From Arcuatula senhousia (lineage: Eukaryota > Mollusca > Bivalvia > Mytilida > Mytilidae), in NCBI GenBank assembly GCA_963971305.1, contig OZ020304.1, forward strand, positions 77,748,355-77,812,354: a DNA stretch of 64,000 nt, read 5' to 3'. This document shows, in pieces, positions 24,101 through 53,700 of this stretch. Both the position numbers and the translations under genes were made by a program. Numbering within the stretch: the stretch's first letter is position 1; every line of letters starts with the position of its first letter. Under the pieces are notes generated by a model. The model worked only from the letters and a program-made list of their open reading frames with translations, was not told where the DNA came from and searched no databases.

Positions 24101-26863
24101 AAAATAAGCTAAAAACAAGAGGCTCCCAGGAGCCTGAATCGCTCACCTGGTCTTGATGTTGACCCTATACTTTTGTAGAGCTAAATGAGCTGAACATTTA
24201 AGCAAGCAACAGCTTTTCTCTACCTGCAATAGTTTTCATTCTATAGGCCAAAAACACCATTTTTCACCTATAAGGGGCCATAACCCCTATAAGGAGTCAT
24301 CTGACAACTTTGACCCTATGGAGACTTTTGTAGAGCTATATGAGCTGAACATTTAAGCAAGCAACAACTAATCTCTATCTGCAATAGTTTTCATTCTGTA
24401 GGCCAAAAACATTAAAAATCGTTTTTTTCAAGGGCCGTAACCCCTATAAGGGGTCATCTGACAACTTCGACAATGGAGAATTTTGTACAGCTAAATGAGC
24501 TGAACATTTAAGCAAGCAACAGCTAATCTCTATCTGCAATAGTTTTCATTCTGTAGGCCAAAAACATGAAAAATCAAATCGCTATTTTTCATGGACTGTA
24601 ACCCCTATAAGGGTTCATCTGACAACTTGGACCCTATGGAGAATTTTGTAGAGCTAAATGAGCTGAACATTTAAGCAAGCAACAGCTAATCTCTATGTGC
24701 AATAGTTTCCATTCTGTAGGACAAAAACATGAAAAAACGCTATTTTTCAAGGGCCGTAACCCCTATAAGGGGTCATCTGACAACTTCGACCCTATGGAGA
24801 CTTTCGTAGAGCTAAATGAGCTTAACATTTAAGCAAGCAACAGCTAATCTATATCTGCAATAGTTTTCATTCTGTAGGCCAAAAACATGAAAAGTGGCTA
24901 TTTTTCACCTTTAAGGGGCCGTAACCCCTATAAGGGGTCATCTGACAACTTCGACCCTATGGAGACTTTCGTAGAGCTAAATGAGCTAAACATTTAAGCA
25001 AGCAACAGCTAATCTCTATCTGCAATAGTTTTCATTCTGTAGGCCAAAAACATGAAAAAATGCTATTTTTCACCTTTAAGGGGCCGTAACCCCTATAAGG
25101 GGTCATCTGACAACTTTGACCAAATGGAGACTTTTGTAGAGCTTTTGATGCTGAATCAGTAGCGTGGCCTCAGATTTCCTCTATCTCTTATACTTTTTGA
25201 TTTATAAGCCAAAAACAGTAGTCTGACCCCCCTAGTCTATTTTTAGCAACGGCGGCCATGTTTTTTATCAAAGCATTTCAAAATGAGGATCGTTTGTTGC
25301 CAACATGTCATATATCATTCCTGCCAAGTTTCTGTTAAATTGGTTCAGTGGTTTCAGAGGAGAAGATTTTTGAAATTGTTAACGGACGACAGACGACGAC
25401 AGACGACGACGGACGACGACGGACGCATAGTGATGGCATAAGCTCACATGGCCTTTGGCCAGGTGAGCTAAAAAATTAGGTAATTACCGTGCTTGTTTTA
25501 AAGATAATAAGAGTTCATAATTTAGCGGGAAAAGGTTTTCTCTGGTTTTTTTTCCTAGCTTTATCATTACCATAGTGTAGCTGTTTAAACCTATGAAAAA
25601 GTGATGATAATTTGAAATGAATTTGTAAAACTGACATTTATGATGTAATGAAGACCTTACACAAAATAAAAATATGGGTTACCATGCAAAAATGTTTGCC
25701 TTAAAAAAACAAGGATTCCGAAAAAATGTCAAAAATCTCAAAAGCTGACCCTCCAGCATCCTTAACATTTCTACATCTCATTTCCTTTTTTTTCTTAAAG
25801 TTTTTATGTCTCAAATTTTCTCTTGTTGAATTTAACTTTAATGGATTTGATTTTTACCATGTTTTATTTTTGTGCTTTGTTCCAAATAAGCTTTAGTTTA
25901 ACCCTGCCACATTTTATATGTGCCTGTTCTACATGTTCTAAGAAAGGAATCATTGTCAAAGATTATCTGGTTGTCCTTGTCTTCTTTGTGTTAACAGTTC
26001 TGATATGTACGAAAATGGGTCTTTGGTTCATAATTTTAGAATTGGTATTGAATCTATAGCTATGTATCATTCTTTCAATCTAAGACCATTCAATCTAAGA
26101 CCAATACATGACAGCCAGCAGCCTGACTATCAGTCCACTTGCTCCCCTTTTATTGATATGTCGTGACATATCAATAAAATGGGAGCAAGTGGGAGGTCTA
26201 ATTTTAATTAGATCGATTAACAATGATTAAAGGCTGCTGGCTGTCACCCATTGCAGATTTTTAAAATTGCTGCTTGTTTAAATAATTTGTAGGTTGTCTC
26301 GCATACACCTATTCATCATCTTATAATCATCGTAATTTCATAACAGAAAACAAAGAAATCTGAATCGATACCCCATTAATAATAATAAAACCAATTTCTT
26401 CATGTGGAATTAAGCAAAAATATCCCCACATGAAAATTTCCACATTTCTAGCATACTGAGCAACGTATAGAGGAAATTTTTCATTGAGAAACCAGAACCT
26501 GGTGACCAGTTGTGTAGTCAGACCGTAGGATCAGGATCAGGATCAATATTAATGATATAGCAAACTATATTATCAAATAATAGGCAAAACCTTTATCTAA
26601 TTTAACCTATAAAAATATTAAAATGACCACTTAGAATTGTTATTTGTTAGGTTAAGCTTCTGGAAAAGGTTGTAAATTCTGAAAACAAAACAAATCATAT
26701 CCCTTCCAACTCAAAATACATTTTTAAGGTACAGGACTCTTGTAAGGGAAAAATAGATTTACCTTTTCTTTTTAATCTGAAAAACTTGGCAACTTTTTCC
26801 CTTTTTAAGTAAAACTTGGTCATTTTCAGCAAGAAGTTTTGGTTCAATCTTTGCACATGCCAT
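15163..26863 (-). CDS. TRMT6: tRNA (adenine(58)-N(1))-methyltransferase non-catalytic subunit TRM6
   Basis: Twelve exons, all phases consistent: 26763-26863, 23611-23741, 22901-23007, 22198-22289, 21850-21933, 21308-21432, 19887-19929, 18686-19004, 18031-18113, 16252-16354, 15808-15894, 15163-15252. About 454 aa; human TRMT6 is 497 aa. TRMT6 pairs with catalytic TRMT61A to make m1A58 in tRNA; it binds the tRNA and is a degenerate Rossmann methyltransferase. Family signatures: VIGHSYGTTFRV (exon 2), KLSRDDIEKMKQTG (exon 3), IIEQLIENSTTF (exon 4), IRIDTLAQILTYSNVHA with CNGLVVGAVLERLGG (exon 6), YVAPARPVVVYSQYKE (exon 10), MRERGGLVSYRLTETWLREYQ split into the end of exon 11, and MSGGGGYLL near the C-terminus. 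Exon 8 holds an acidic Ser/Glu/Asn-rich linker then a Lys/Arg stretch (KKDKKKRRYRDK), as in orthologues. The start ATG 26861-26863 opens MACAKIEPKLL. Introns carry several transposons; exons 3 and 6 have exon-edge tandem arrays. Confidence 0.96.
16445..16860. mobile_element. MITE with perfect 11 bp TIR CATACATGTGA
   Basis: CATACATGTGA at 16445-16455 and TCACATGTATG at 16850-16860, in TRMT6 intron 9. The interior is AT-rich with 'aatctcc' words near both ends; no ORF. Confidence 0.6.
16929..17763. mobile_element. hAT-like non-autonomous element, TIR CAGTGTTCTCC
   Basis: CAGTGTTCTCC (16929-16939) and GGAGAACACTG (17753-17763); a subterminal AAGGTGGTCGG / 'ggtaaggtggg' block is inverted as well. 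The same termini occur at 55245-56156. No clear 8 bp duplication could be read at the edges. No ORF of note. Confidence 0.65.
19112..19662. mobile_element. MITE with inverted ends around AAGGTAGATGGGGT
   Basis: The left end TTTAAGGTAGATGGGGTTTC and the inverted right end ACACCCCATCTACCTTCA match. The interior is repeated AT-rich sequence with 'aaagttcacc' words. TRMT6 intron 7. Confidence 0.65.
20080..20340. repeat. Two decayed units of the 'aaacaggaagt' tandem family
   Basis: Units contain 'aaacaggaag', 'cttaggac/atgt', 'gtttg' and 'aatttcaaatt', spaced about 125 bp. The same family is at 35440-35730. TRMT6 intron 6. Confidence 0.5.
20651..21412 (-). repeat. 7 x 108 bp array of the TRMT6 exon 6 3' part plus donor
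   Basis: Units repeat exactly every 108 bp (shared word AGAACTTACC at 20651, 20759, 20867, 20975, 21083, 21191, 21299). The copy at 21308-21432 is the real exon because it alone has the acceptor and the upstream codons HIRIDTLAQILT. The other six hold YSNVHAHCNMAVVDSCNGLVVGALLERLG-type sequence up to the GTAAGT donor. Differences between copies are few and mostly silent; one copy has an Asn-to-Asp and another a His-to-Asp change. Read-through meets TAG two codons past the donor. Confidence 0.96.
23001..23254 (-). repeat. 3 x 82 bp array at the acceptor of TRMT6 exon 3
   Basis: The word ATTGTACC (first exon bases plus AG acceptor on the minus strand) recurs at 23001, 23083, 23165 and, as ATTGTAAC, at 23247. 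Each unit also carries the hairpin end of the transposon family found at 24111 (GGCTCCCAGGAGCC, then the CTCACCTGG type). The array mixes an exon edge with a transposon end. Confidence 0.9.
24111..25474. mobile_element. Tandem-array element, ends GGCTCCCAGGAGCC / GGCCTTTGGCCAGGTGAGCT
   Basis: Inverted ends (GCTCACCTGG at the left, CCAGGTGAGC at the right), each with its own small hairpin outside or inside the TIR. The body is about seven units of ~150 bp (GGGGTCATCTGACAACTT, then 'gagctgaacatttaagcaagc', then 'caatagttttcatt'). The right side ends in repeated GACGACGGACGACG words (25381-25425). TRMT6 intron 1. Relatives: 32588-34067 and, inverted, 51410-52192. Confidence 0.88.
26110..26245. 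repeat. Nested palindrome
   Basis: Outer arms GACAGCCAGCAGCCT (26110-26124) and AGGCTGCTGGCTGTC (26231-26245) are perfect. An inner 28 bp arm pair (26135-26162 and 26165-26192) has one mismatch and a 2 bp centre, with the words CCACTTGCTCCC and GGGAGCAAGTGG. TRMT6 intron 1. Confidence 0.9.
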
Positions 26864-29465
26864 TGTGAAAGTGAAAATACATTAACTCTGGATCGGTAAG
26901 CAGCTTTACTCCTATCATTAAAGAATGTTTCATAAAACGCAAAGAAGACAATGTTTATCTAATCTATTTTTAGGCACTATAAACAAATACACGTGGTCTA
27001 CTTTCACTTTGATTATAATTGTTTTACTTTTGAACTGGAGAACTTTAAGGGGATATGTTACTTTGGTCGACCATCTTACTTTTCAAAACAAATTAGCATA
27101 ATTAATGGTAATACCATGACACATTGAAATATTCATTTGAAATAGGGGGTCATGGGACGATTTTTCAAGTTATTCCACTTTGAAATGATCGTTTTTGGCG
27201 GGAAATTTGTATTGAAGTAATGGGAAAATATCAGATATTTTCAAAATTTTTGTTATTTTCCATTATTTAAAACAAATTTTTTCATTACATTTCAACCAAA
27301 AACTAATGCAAGACGGTCCAAATCTTTCTCTAAACATCGATATATATTTTGTCATAGATCATGGACGATCTTTTTTCAAGAATTTACATCAAAGATAAAA
27401 GCGTTAAAATTCAACGCTGTTCAAGTAAAATTGACGTTGCGTTTCAAATCGAAAATGGACGTTTTTCTGTTTCACAGGTAAATTTTATCGATAACGTCGT
27501 TTTTAACGCAACGTATCCCCTTAAACAACATTCTGAATAGATTAATAGAGCAAATGAATAAATAAAAATATGCATCCAACAAGCTCTTCTAGATAACATC
27601 ATTTGTGAAGGAGTTGCAAGGGACACCTCATCATGGTGTTTCTCTGAAAATTACTCATGCAAACAGCAAACCACTGACTGATGTTTTTTTTCAGTCGTGA
27701 CTTTAGGCTATAAAGCCTCTGCAGTGACTGTTTTTGACTCCCTATGTGTCATGGGTTGTCCAGCTCATGACACACTATCGTCAGTGTTAGCTGCTAAGTG
27801 TATCCTTTGTTGTCTCTTGTTAAATTGCCCGTCTTTCACCATGGGGAGGTACTGGTCTGAATTCTGGAAGACAAACAGCAAACCCTTTCATAGCTGAACC
27901 CATTTCCTTTACCTTTTGCTTTGTTTTAATTTTATATTTTCTGGCTTTTTGTATAAATCTTAGCCATTGCATTATTTTTTTTAAGTGTGTCTATGAATGT
28001 GTGTGACAATTTTGTTGTCTTTTAAAATGTATGCATGATTTTGTTTTTATTTCTTTTTTGTCTTTGTTATGAAATTATCTGTCGGTTAAAGAGCTCTACA
28101 GTGCTCATCTTTATTTTATTTGTATATACCTTAATTACTTATTCAAAGTCAAAGTAAGGAGTCCAATATGTTTTATCTGTTTTTACCTGCATTACCATCA
28201 CCAGTGTACAACACTCAAGTTTGATTTGGAAGAAGAAGAATATACTAAAAATACATAAAGTTTAAAGCATTACTATTACATGTATCTCAACTTTTTGCTG
28301 AAACCTTTCTAGTCTTCGTACATCTACAAATCAGTGAAGAAAGAAAAAACCTCTTGGTACTGATGGGGGAAAAAAAGCTTAAAAAATAATCAGCATGGGA
28401 TTAAATGAATTAAACAACTAGTATAATCTTTTACATGTTTTTAGTCTTTTTTTTTTAGTAAAAATATTGATAATTTGATATTTTCTTCCAAATGATAAAT
28501 GCTTTTTTGCATCACGTCTATCAACTGTATAGGTTTAGTATGTCATTACATGTTATATTGTGTAAGATTAAAAAAAACCAAATTGTTTAATTTTTTTTAC
28601 ACTTACGTGAATATATGCTTCTCAGCTAGTTGTGAATGTTCTTAAGAGAGTACCTGCATATTTCTTCATTCTTCTTGTCCTATCTGGTTTAATAAATTCT
28701 TTTATCAATCTGACCTTAACTGTGTTTTTTGTTGTTGTTGTTTTGTTCAGATTATCAATAAATTATTTGTGTCAGATTTAGAATCAATATATTTGAATTT
28801 TTTAGCATCAGTTGATAGTATACAGTTATTGAATGTGTAGCAAGGCAATGGATCAGAATATTTTTCTCGAGGTATCCAGATCTTGTCTTTTTGTTTCAAA
28901 TTTTGATTTGAACTTTTATCAATATGTGTTACCGGTATTTTGTGCTTTGTTAAAATATTACCAATAGTGGGAAGGTTGGGCCCACAAAACTGGTTTCAAA
29001 TCCTCAACACTTTATATGTGCAACTGTGTAGTTTCAAGAATGGGTCTTTCTTTTGGTAATTCTAAGATTGGTTTTGAATTATTCGCATTATGCTTTCATC
29101 AGATACCAGTTACAAAACAGCAAGCAACAACAACTGGCCCATCTTCAAGGCTGCAAGCTATTTCTTACTCAAAATTTTTAAAATTGTCATTTACATTTGT
29201 ATCACATCTAATATCATTATTTGACAAACAATTCCATATGTTGATGTAATGGCATACAAATCTGATAATATGAATAATAACACATGAAAATTTTAATTTT
29301 ATAATCCATAATAGAAATAATGACATTAACAAAAAAATTATACTTACAACAATTAGTAAGTACTGATAAAAATAGTTACCAGCAAATCAAATACTTAAAA
29401 AAAGTTTTTATGTTTATAACAGAAAAGTTCTGTTTATGAACAGGTTTACAGAAAAATTGTTTATA
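26864..29465. other. Spacer between the TRMT6 start and the PEX6 stop
   Basis: Contains the MITE at 27044-27525, a possible LINE 3' tail (about 27640-28140, ending near TTAAAGAGCTCTACAGTGCTC, similar in layout to the LINE tail at 12640), and at 28930-29050 a fragment of a dispersed repeat (GTTGGGCCCACAAAACTGG) also seen reversed near 60200. The TRMT6 promoter should lie just above 26863; no clear core motif was recognised. No coding sequence recognised. Confidence 0.45.
27044..27525. mobile_element. MITE with ends TTTAAGGGGATA
   Basis: TTTAAGGGGATATGTTAC at the left and an inverted AACGTATCCCCTTAAA at the right. No ORF. Confidence 0.7.
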
Positions 29466-47611
<18,146 letters not shown>

Positions 47612-47621
47612 CCTTTTGTAA

Positions 47622-47629
47622 ACTTCCGG
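47622..47629. promoter_or_regulatory. ETS/GABP-type site in the PEX6-ERCC2 divergent promoter
   Basis: ACTTCCGG (reverse complement CCGGAAGT) in the 95 bp between the PEX6 ATG (47611, minus) and the proposed ERCC2 ATG (47707, plus). CCGGAAGT is the ETS-family core common in divergent housekeeping promoters. No TATA box is obvious. Function is an inference. Confidence 0.5.
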
Positions 47630-47706
47630 TCAAAACAAACCAGCATGATCAGCAACTTTCGGCTGTAAACAAACAAAGGCCAAATACTAGTGACAAGTGT
47701 ACCAAA

Positions 47707-50700
47707 ATGAAGTAATTTTCACAATTTGTTTACTTTTCTTAATCATTCCAGAAGATATTTAATTGCAAACTTTCTGAAACAACCTTTTCTATCAGACGAA
47801 AGCTAATTTAGAAAAAAATTCATTTCCATTGAATAAGTTGATAATGGGTTTAACCATTCATTAAGTATGCAAAATGCTGTTGAAAACATAGACCTGTATG
47901 TTGAAACTACCATTAAAGATATGGCACAGGATACGGTTATGGCAAATTTAGGCATAGCCGTATAAACAATAAGAAATTCTTATTGTTTATGCAAAGACGA
48001 AAATCGGGGACGGAGACCGAATCATTTACTACCATAACAATAAGAATTTTCCTATTATTATTACACAAATTGATATTGTGAGGATATGAAATAATGAGTG
48101 ACATAACATTTATTAATTCATATGAATTATACAAGTGGGCGAAAAATTCTAAAAATCTAAATTTAACTCAAAGTAATTTTGATAACTTATGGCACATGCC
48201 ACACAACCAATATGTGGTTTTCGGATTTTTATTTATTCCTGGGCATCCATCTCGGACTAAGGATGAGGCAGTGTGGCCGGTATCCACCCGATATTCCGAA
48301 GGTCCGATAGTCCGAAGGTCTGATAGTTCGAAGGTCCGATAGTCCGAAGGTCCGTTAGTCCGAAGGTCCGATAGTCCGAAGGTCCGTTAGTCCGAAGGTC
48401 CGATAGTCCGAAGGACCGATAGTCCGAAAATACGTATATTTTAGCGATGTCGCCCAAAATCGCCTTGGATGGTATTCATTCAATTCAGTGCATCAAAATA
48501 TACCTAGAAATCATTTTTCATTGAAATCGGGAAAGTCGACGTTTTCCGGGGGGTGGGGGTTATGGGGTGGGGGTTGGGGGGTTGGTAAAATGGCCGTAGT
48601 CGCGTCAATTTTTTTTCGTCAAAACTGTCATGATAGCCTACTTTATCAGTGTACCAATTTTCATTGAATTCAGTTTAGCCGTTTCTGAGATCTTAGAAAT
48701 GTACTTCAAAAGGTTTCATTGACTTTGGTTCATGCGTTTGGCTAAAACGTGTCGGACAAGTTCACTGTCAAGAAAGGAAAAGAATAATACCAAAAATAAT
48801 AATAATGCGTATTAATTTGTGATCGCAAGCGAGTCACAAAATGCCTCCCCCAGTGCGCAAACCTGTTTAGAGTAACGTATTACCAGAAAACCAAATTTTA
48901 AGTGAATCGGAAAAAGTTGAAATTTTGGCAATTTTGACCGCCAGTTGGCACGTCGTAGAAAAAATCCGATTGCGCCATGTTGATCAAAATCATGACGATT
49001 TGGAAAAAAAATAGCCGATATCGTCCGAGGCGGCCTTTATGAAGATTCCGAAAAAAAAATATGCAACACTGCCTCATGACGTCCTATATGTGTGCCATGT
49101 TCTATTTCAATCCGTCGAACGGTGCTCTCGAAATGTGTGATCTGAGCAGAGGTATTTGGAAGTGTACAGGACCAACCTCCTTATTTTAAAGTAAAATATT
49201 ACCCAGTAAAAATTAACTTTTATCTTTGTTTATATTTATAACTTGTCAATTTATTTTACGCACTACTAGTTATATTTCAAATAAATCATAAGCATGATCA
49301 AAAGAACTATGAAGTTTCAAATGACACAGCCCCTTACCAACCCCCCCCCCCCCCCCCCCAAGACTTTCATAATTGCAAAACTTTCGACGAACTCGGATAA
49401 TCTCGGAAGCCTAACGACTTTGTTCGGAGACTTCCGAACCAACCCTGCTTACGTCAGAAACCGCAATGCCCGCCAATTACCCTTGCACGAGTCGACGTAA
49501 CGGCGCGAACCAGTGGAATATAAAAAGGGAACCGCTCCTTGCATCATGCTTGAAATTTAGGGTACACGTGTGTAACATGGCGTATCTTATGCTCGGAATA
49601 AAAAGGGGGAAAATTTTGATAAACGAGGGTTTTCGTTATCAGAAAAACCGTGAAACAAAAGAGAAGATCCATTGGAGGTGTTGGAAAACAGGTTGCAGAG
49701 CCAAGCTGAGCACACTTCTCTTCGATTTGACAGAGGAATCTCCAGAAATAACTGTTCTTGAGGTAGGAAATAACTAGACTATCGAATTATTAGAAAAAAA
49801 AGTTTCTTCATTTTCTTGTTGTTTTAAGACAACAAAACGGGGAAAATATGACTTTTAGATCATGTTTACTGTAAAATCAATAAAAAAAGGCCCACATCGT
49901 TCCATTCGACGAATATTAAATACCAACGCCCCCTTTAACCGAAAATCCTTTATCCACCCCTGGTTCCGTACCCACATGAATCGCAAGGTGGATTAGATTT
50001 TTTGAAATAGAGTTTTGACATACTATAGTTGTTCGATTGTGATCAAAAGATATGAAAATTTTCGTCAAGTTTTTCTCATAAACAGTACATGATATTGATT
50101 TGAAATTTGGTAGGATGTTTCAGTATGACAAACTATATGTCCTTGGCGATTTTGTTACCTGTCGGGCCCCTACTTCCTGTTTGGGCTAAGGGGGCATCCC
50201 TGTCCCATGGACAAATTCCTCATTTATTTGTTTCTAAATAATTATACTCTCTTTCTTTAAAGCGATGGGAATTTTAAATGAAAACGCAGCCGAAAAAAAG
50301 TTAAGCACGGACTTCTGAATGTTGTTAAACCAACAATTTGTTAACATATCTGAAAATCTTCGAAAATATGCCGTTGGACGGAAGAAATAGATTTATTGAA
50401 CTGTTTAAGTTCACTTCGTACAAAACTTTTCTTAACTAAATATACATTACAAAAAAGTATTGTTGATTTCAGTATGATCAGCACAACCACGCCACTGACG
50501 AAGCTGTTATCCTTGAGCAACAAGTTTTCAACTCCATTAGACAAGAGGTAAAGAGAGATCCAACAGTGCCTACTCGACGGTCTTTTGATAAAGTGGTAGC
50601 CGACTTTATGGACAGTGAAGATGGCGTTGAAGATCTACCGGACTTTCACCAATTGAAAAGCAAGATTCAACGGTTACGCAGCTCTTTATTGCCGCCAATC

Positions 50701-53700
50701 CCACATTCAATAGATGATGTTGAAATAAATGGCGAATGGGGTAGAACATGGTCCCACAGACCTTTCCTGAGCCTATTAGATAATAACTGGGGTATCTTGT
50801 TGTTCGTAACCGAGGCAAACCTTAAGATTCTCCAGAGATGCACCACCATATATATTGATGGCACATTTAGGACCTGTCCTAAACCATACATGCAAATGGT
50901 AACCATTCATGGGAAATATTTAGGACAAACTTTCAGTCTATGTATGGATTTATTGACAACAAAGGAGGCAGGCGCTTACAGACAACTATTACAGCACCTC
51001 AAGCGCAGGGTACGTAATACGACCCACCACAGATTTAGTCCTGAAAAAGTGGTTTGCGACTTTGAAATGGGATTAAAAAATGCGATTGAAACGGAGCTAC
51101 CAAACACCAGGGTCGTAGGGTGTTATTTTCATTTCTGTCAAAGCTTCAGGAATTAGGGCTATCTCGAACATATCGCCGCCGTAGACATGTTAGAATGTTG
51201 TTGAGGAAATTGATGGCCATAGGATATCTGCCTGTCAACATTGTACGACAGAACTTCAACATGATACAGACAGAAAGAAGAACAAGGCGCCTTATTGGTA
51301 GATACCATGCAATCCAGGAATTCCTCAACTACTTCAGAAATAGTACATTGACAGCCAGCTCCCCTCTATCAATATTTTGTCAGAGTCAATGTGCGGTACG
51401 AATTTATGACCCATTTATAGGAGTTAAAGCCCTTTAAAGGCAAAAACATAAAAATGGTGGTGTTTTTTTTTCATGTTTTGTCATATAGAATGAAAGCTTA
51501 AATGTTCATCTTATTCAGCTCTACAAAAGTCTCCATTGTGTGGAGGTTGTCAGATAGCTGTGTTATTGGCCTTTGAAGATCAAAATTTTTTTTTTTTATT
51601 TCAATGTTATCTAAATTAACCGCATCTTCGCTAGCCAAGGGTTACGATCCGCTACCTCTCATCTTCACGTGAAGATGAGAGGTAGCGGATCGTAACCCTT
51701 GGCTAGCGAAGATGAATTAACCGTTTTTACCCGCGTTTTGGAAATTGTAATTTTGTGCCATATAGAAAAAAAATTGCAGATAGAGAAAAGCTTTTGTTGC
51801 ATAAAGGTTCAGACCATTCAGCTCTACAAATGTGTCAATTTGTTTGTAGTTGTCAGATGACCCATTATATGAGTCGTGGTCCTTTAGAGGCTTAGAGGTA
51901 AAAAAAACCCAACGTTTTCTTAATGTTTTGTTACAAATGTATATAGAATGAAAAGTATTGCAGAAAGAAAAAAGGTTTTGCTTGCTTAAATGTTCAGTTC
52001 ATTACGCTGGAGGTCTAACTTCATTGGGTCCAGTTTGTTGGATGACATTAATTTTGGTAGAGGTTGCAGAAAAGGAAACCTAATTAGGTCTGTTGCATTA
52101 GATGAATGTGTGTCATTGTTAATATTAATAGGGGCTTGAAACTTAAGAAGTCAGGTGAGCGATTCAAACTCCTAAGAGTCTCTTGTGTTTCATGCACAGA
52201 TCATTTTTATTCCAATTATTTAGCAATCATGTTTCAGAAATGGATGATATGATAGGTTGCACCCACAAGATTATCATGGTTAAATGCGCCATCTTTTACA
52301 CGATGTGCCCTATCCAAGCCAGGAACCCCTTCATATTTTGTGTGAATTTTCTTTGACTTACCAGGGTTTTATTAAAAGGTTGTCTCCGTCATCAAAAACT
52401 TAAAATCCAAAGAAATTTACATCGTATTGAAACAAGAGAATAGGTAACACAGTAGAATAACGTCTTAAACACACAGAACTAAAATGTTTAATGACTCAGG
52501 GTCCACCAAAACCGAAAGTATGCCAGCGGCTTCTCTAGAAACACCCTCCGATATTTGAGCGTCCAAAGTTGAGTGCGATGAACGATACAGCAAGTCCGTG
52601 TGACATCGGTCGACCAGCTCTAGCATAACGCAAATAACTTTGATACAACGCAACAAGTGAAAAATCGAGTAGTGTTTCTAAACTTCCCCAGCAATTTTAT
52701 TCCATCTCATTGCAAGAATATCGGCCAAATAAAAATTTAATGTCAATTTAAAAGAATAAGAAAAAAAATAAAAAGCAGAAAAACAAATATATACAAAAGG
52801 AGTGTAACAAAGTGCAATATAAGTATATTAACGACTGAATTATTCGGGTTAAGGTAAGTTATGTATTTTCTAACGGAAAGCAAAAGGCTGATTGAAGCAT
52901 TAAAATACAAAATAATGGCATTGCCATACATTACTATCGCAGTAGTTGGCTGTGCCGGTTTCTACTTACTGAAGAATTGTATACTTAATGGTATAATCCT
53001 CATACATCTCCTTTAAAATACAGTTTGGAAATCGGTAAAAAAGCACGAATACAAATCGATAACCGCCCCTATACAACATAAAACCAGCAGCCCACAGGGT
53101 CAGTTTCATTACATGTAACACGTACATGCCAATAAATTTAATTGGATTTAAAGTAAATGTACACGTAAATTTTCTAAGCACCATCGTCAAAATGTCTTCT
53201 AATTCGGACTATCGAACCTTCGGACTATTGGACCTTCGGACTATCGAACCTTCGGACTAACGGACCTTCGGACTATCGAACCTTCGGACTATCGGACCTT
53301 CGGAGTATCGGACCTTCGGAACTACGGACCTTCGAACTAAAGGAGTGTAACCGTGTGGCCATGCATTATTGAGTGCAACAAACTGTGCAGTGGTTCCATT
53401 CTATATTTTTTTCCTTATATCTAAATGCATTTTAAGTTCCTTTCATCCTTTGGGGTAAAACCGCTTTACAATGTACATATACTTGACAAATGTAAATTTT
53501 TTGTCCAAAATTAGTGTCGGCATGTCAGTTGCCTAAATTTTTGTTATGTTTTTGGCAACAATTTTATGGCCATCAATAAGAACAAGCTGTAATTCTACAT
53601 TTGTTTTAAGTATCCTATTCAGCATAAAATGTTAAAAATTTGTGGAAGAAGTTAACTATAAAGTATCTTATGTTTGGTAAATCTCTAACGCGAGATTTCC

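Noticed and set aside
27444..27897. Small ORFs in the TRMT6-PEX6 spacer
   Set aside because: Low-information frames over a MITE end and LINE-tail-like sequence; no recognisable family.
49309..49315. ATGAA|GT at 49309 as the ERCC2 first exon
   Set aside because: It lies inside the MULE, so it could not be ancestral; the 47707 site is beside PEX6 in non-transposon sequence.
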